A stretch of 64,000 bases of DNA from the NCBI GenBank assembly GCA_023846275.1, contig CM043877.1, positions 17,404,607 to 17,468,606 on the forward strand. Direction: 5' to 3'. Position numbers and translations under genes: made by a program. Below the pieces are notes generated by a model. That model saw only the letters and a list, made by a program, of their open reading frames with translations. It ran no database searches and had not been told where the DNA came from. Source of the stretch: Vanilla planifolia. Its lineage: Eukaryota; Streptophyta; Magnoliopsida; Asparagales; Orchidaceae. Below are positions 61,285 to 64,000 of this stretch, one piece after another. How positions within the stretch are numbered: position 1 is the stretch's first letter; each line of letters begins with the position of its first letter.

Positions 61285-64000
61285 GTGCGGCTTCTCCCCC
61301 CCTATTCAATATAACTTTTGTTTAGCCATACCAATTGTTTTCTAGACGGTAGATTTTTTTCCTGTGATTTTTCTTTCATTGCTTAAATAGATTTTTTATA
61401 CTTAGTGTTCTTTAGCTATGCCCCTTTGCTGTAGTTTTGTTGCCTCTAATTAGTAACGTTTAGATTCAATGTTACTTTCATGAGTCGTCAATCCAAATAT
61501 GATTCTTTGTTTTGCTTTTGATTTTTCTGGAGCTTGATACAGTGAGAAAGCTTGGTGATTGTGCTGTTGAGCTGCAATTTTTGTTGATTTAGTGAAACTG
61601 TGTAAGATGGTTAAATTAGGATTGATAGTTGGATGAGGAGAACTTTGTTGTGCTTTGTGCTTTCTTGGTTAAGGAATTCCTTTTGATATCATGCCTTGTC
61701 TGTTTGTGTTTGGGGGTTAGACTGTTGCATTTCAACCTCTCAGTATTTTGTTGAAATGCACCTCTATTTATGAGATTGTGTTTCCATTTCATGTGATTGC
61801 TCTCATTTGGTGTCTTTTCACTCAAATTTTAACAAAGCTTTTTTCCTTTTATTATATAATTATTATACATTTCTTTTACTCTTATCTTCAACTATCAAAT
61901 TATAATTTAGTCTGATAGAAGGATTAATGCCAATATTATTTTTTGAAAATTAGGTTAATTCATTTAGGATCATGAAGTTGCAATATTTTGTAGGTTAAAT
62001 CTCAATCATTGGTTCAAAATACAATCACATGACAAATATTGATGGTAGACATTCAATCAACTCGAGTCCCAATACTAGCACTTGAGACATGAACTTCGAG
62101 TTCTAATATTCAAACCTAATTTTCTGATGCTAGTTTCACTTGACAGTTATAATTAATTATATTATAAGAGTAAAAGACACACTTACTCTAGGTGGTCAGA
62201 TTATTAAAACTGTTTATCAAAATGATAGTTGTAATTGTCTCAAGTGTCGAATGACATCAAGATACATCAGTCAGTCCAATTATAAACAGGCGCCATTGGG
62301 GGTTCCGACTCAGGGATCCTCAAATCAATTTTCATATCTTAGTTCAGCTAAGGAAGCTCAGATGTCTGCTAGCTCTTTGTATTCCTTTTTTTTTGGGAGA
62401 GAATTTTATTTTTTTTTGTATTCTTTTTTGGTTAATCCTTAACTTATGAGGGTGCAATCCTTCTTTCTCTCTTTCTATTCTAGATAACCTTCTCCTTTAG
62501 GCTCTTAATTAAGCTTCCATTACAACTTTCTTGAATCCAATGTCAACATTAACATTTTTTAGCATTGTGTATAACTTTAGCAAAAAACAAAAAATTAGAA
62601 GGAAAATCTTTGATTTTTTATTGAGGCTCTTGATCTACATGATCAAGAGATGTTTCAAATCCCGTAGGCTCTACCTCAGTTGTTGCATGTTTACAATATC
62701 TCTTTTTTTTCTTTTAGCCTTGTCTTTCATTTGTTCTAGAAGCAGATGGATTATTTTATGAAAACCTTCTCAAGTCTATCTTCTCCAATAATAAAGCAAC
62801 TCAAAACTAAGCTAGCAACTCCCTTAAAAGATTCAACACCAAACCTCTCTCCTTGTAACCCTATACCAAAGGCCAGGAAACCATCCTTGCTACACTTGAG
62901 CCTTGTCAACTTTCTTCCAATTCTAAAGATCTTGCACCGCAACTCCACTCTCAACTCCATCCAATTTGTACTCCACTACACTATAACTTTGGGCCTCTTG
63001 CTTCCAATTCAGCTACAGCTTCAATCCTTTTGCAGCTTGGATTCAAAGCTCCATCGATTCTACCTCCATGTCCATCTGGCCATCTGCCTTATGTTCCATC
63101 TTTTATCACTTTGCTAAGATTCTCTTATCATTCTGATGTGATATCTCACTACCTTTGAGTGTATGGTTATAACTCACATGTCGTGAAAGATATTTTACCT
63201 TTTTTGAAGTTCTCTTCACTATGCTTCTCCAAAAGTTGTAGCCACTATTCTCTTCTTTCTTTTTTATTAAAACTCAAACCCCCATTTTTTTGAGGGAGTT
63301 GAGATGTAGTTGGCTTGTATGCTATGAGTGGACTCTTCAAGTGTAAAGTTTTTTTGTTCTTTTGAAATATTTATCCTTTGAATGGTTATGAAAGTTGTCC
63401 CTCAAATCCATATTTTGTTTTTTTGCTCTTTTGCATGTTGCATAAGACCTAAGAAGATTTTAGAGTCTCTTCTTGATTTGATTTTGTTTAAATTAAAGCA
63501 TCGTTGTGCCTTTCTCTAGCTCTTCAAAGGTGACCTTAGAGAAGCAGACTAGGACTTTCATTTGACCAGGGCAACTCTCATCAAGTCATCATTATCTGTT
63601 GGTTTTTAAAATTCCTTTGTTATCCTCTAAGGCCACTCTAGGGGATTTTTTTTATTAAATTATCTTCTTTATTAATGGTGAAGAGTTCTCTTATGTTCTT
63701 ATTGGCAGCTCAAGAGAAAGGCACCTTCATCCTAGAAGCCACCCAAACTCAAGAACCACCTTGTACCAAAATGGAAGTTTGGTTGTCATTTCCTTTGCAA
63801 AACTTGTTGAGGACATTCTCCACTAGTTTTCTTAGCTCCTTGTCTTGATGCTCCTTTGAACGCCTCTCACGAAGTTGTGTTAACTGCAATAAAGAATGAA
63901 GGCTTGTAGTAAAAGCCAATGCCTTTCTTAGTGAACAAAATAGAATAATCCAAATTCTACAAATTTTATGAGGATTATGATCATTCCAACTCTGAATGCA
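61285..64000 (+). other. Intron 1 of pBrp, continuing past the window end
   Basis: No segment matching the expected next exon (EIS...QKEIGKYI) was found, so the first intron is at least 2.7 kb. Part of it (62.7-63.1 kb) is pyrimidine-rich and less AT-rich. At about 63,288 the words 'ttttttgagggagttgagatgtag' resemble a polypurine tract followed by an LTR start of Ty1/copia type, so a copia fragment may sit in the intron. No copia protein motif was seen to support this. Confidence 0.5.

Noticed and set aside
62140..63117. Plus-strand frames of 100 and 123 codons in the pBrp intron
   Set aside because: They do not match pBrp or any family I know; composition is that of pyrimidine-rich non-coding DNA. 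A short Gly/Ser-containing part near 62,290-62,380 looks somewhat protein-like but has no supporting splice context.
1..64000. tRNA genes
   Set aside because: Searching by eye for the T-loop consensus (GGTTCGAATC-like) gave only isolated partial matches without a cloverleaf.

Overview
This is a nuclear plant chromosome segment. Three conserved plant genes occur as islands of high GC in a very AT-rich background filled with decayed retrotransposons. GC-rich first exons in such a background suggest a monocot, but the sequence does not fix the species. No operons, CRISPR arrays, rRNA or convincing tRNA genes were seen, and I found no previously undescribed biological system. The interest lies in transposon architecture and a few gene-structure details.

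Genes. (1) Minus strand, 9646-10233: first coding exon of a chloroplast-type DUF21/CBS-domain membrane protein (CorC/HlyC-like), ending at a clean splice donor; its later exons are not recognisable to the left. (2) Minus strand, 28275-29309: a complete intronless serine O-acetyltransferase (SERAT2 type, cysteine synthesis), with a second in-frame ATG and a TATA box unusually close to the first ATG. (3) Plus strand, 60679-61284: first exon of the plant-specific TFIIB-related protein pBrp, ending at a splice donor; its later exons lie beyond the window. The three genes are not functionally linked as far as can be seen.

Layout. 1-9645 is the downstream side of the DUF21 gene (probable intron 1). 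It holds a diverged tandem duplication (about 2.48-3.07 kb) and an old Ty3/gypsy element with recognisable LTRs (about 3.64-9.04 kb). 10.2-18.6 kb is AT-rich with a LINE (L1-type) relic at 12.5-14.3 kb and a Ty3/gypsy relic at 16.5-18.0 kb that carries an internal tandem duplication. 18620-21718 is a 3099-bp solo LTR with perfect 5-bp target-site duplications and much higher GC than its surroundings. 21.7-28.2 kb is AT-rich with a long (TA)n tract. SAT follows at 28.3-29.3 kb. 29.4-41.2 kb holds fragments of minus-strand gypsy elements and a 53-bp-period minisatellite (38.7-39.1 kb). About 41.4-50.5 kb looks like a plus-strand gypsy element with long diverged LTRs, next to or nested in a minus-strand gypsy relic. 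54.2-56.0 kb is a long imperfect inverted repeat enclosing a gypsy gag fragment and a primer-binding-site-like motif. 56.0-60.5 kb is AT-rich with a (GA)n tract, and pBrp occupies the right end.

Limits. All family assignments come from reading translations by eye and from remembered family motifs; no alignment or search was run. Transposon boundaries are approximate unless a target duplication or splice site is named.
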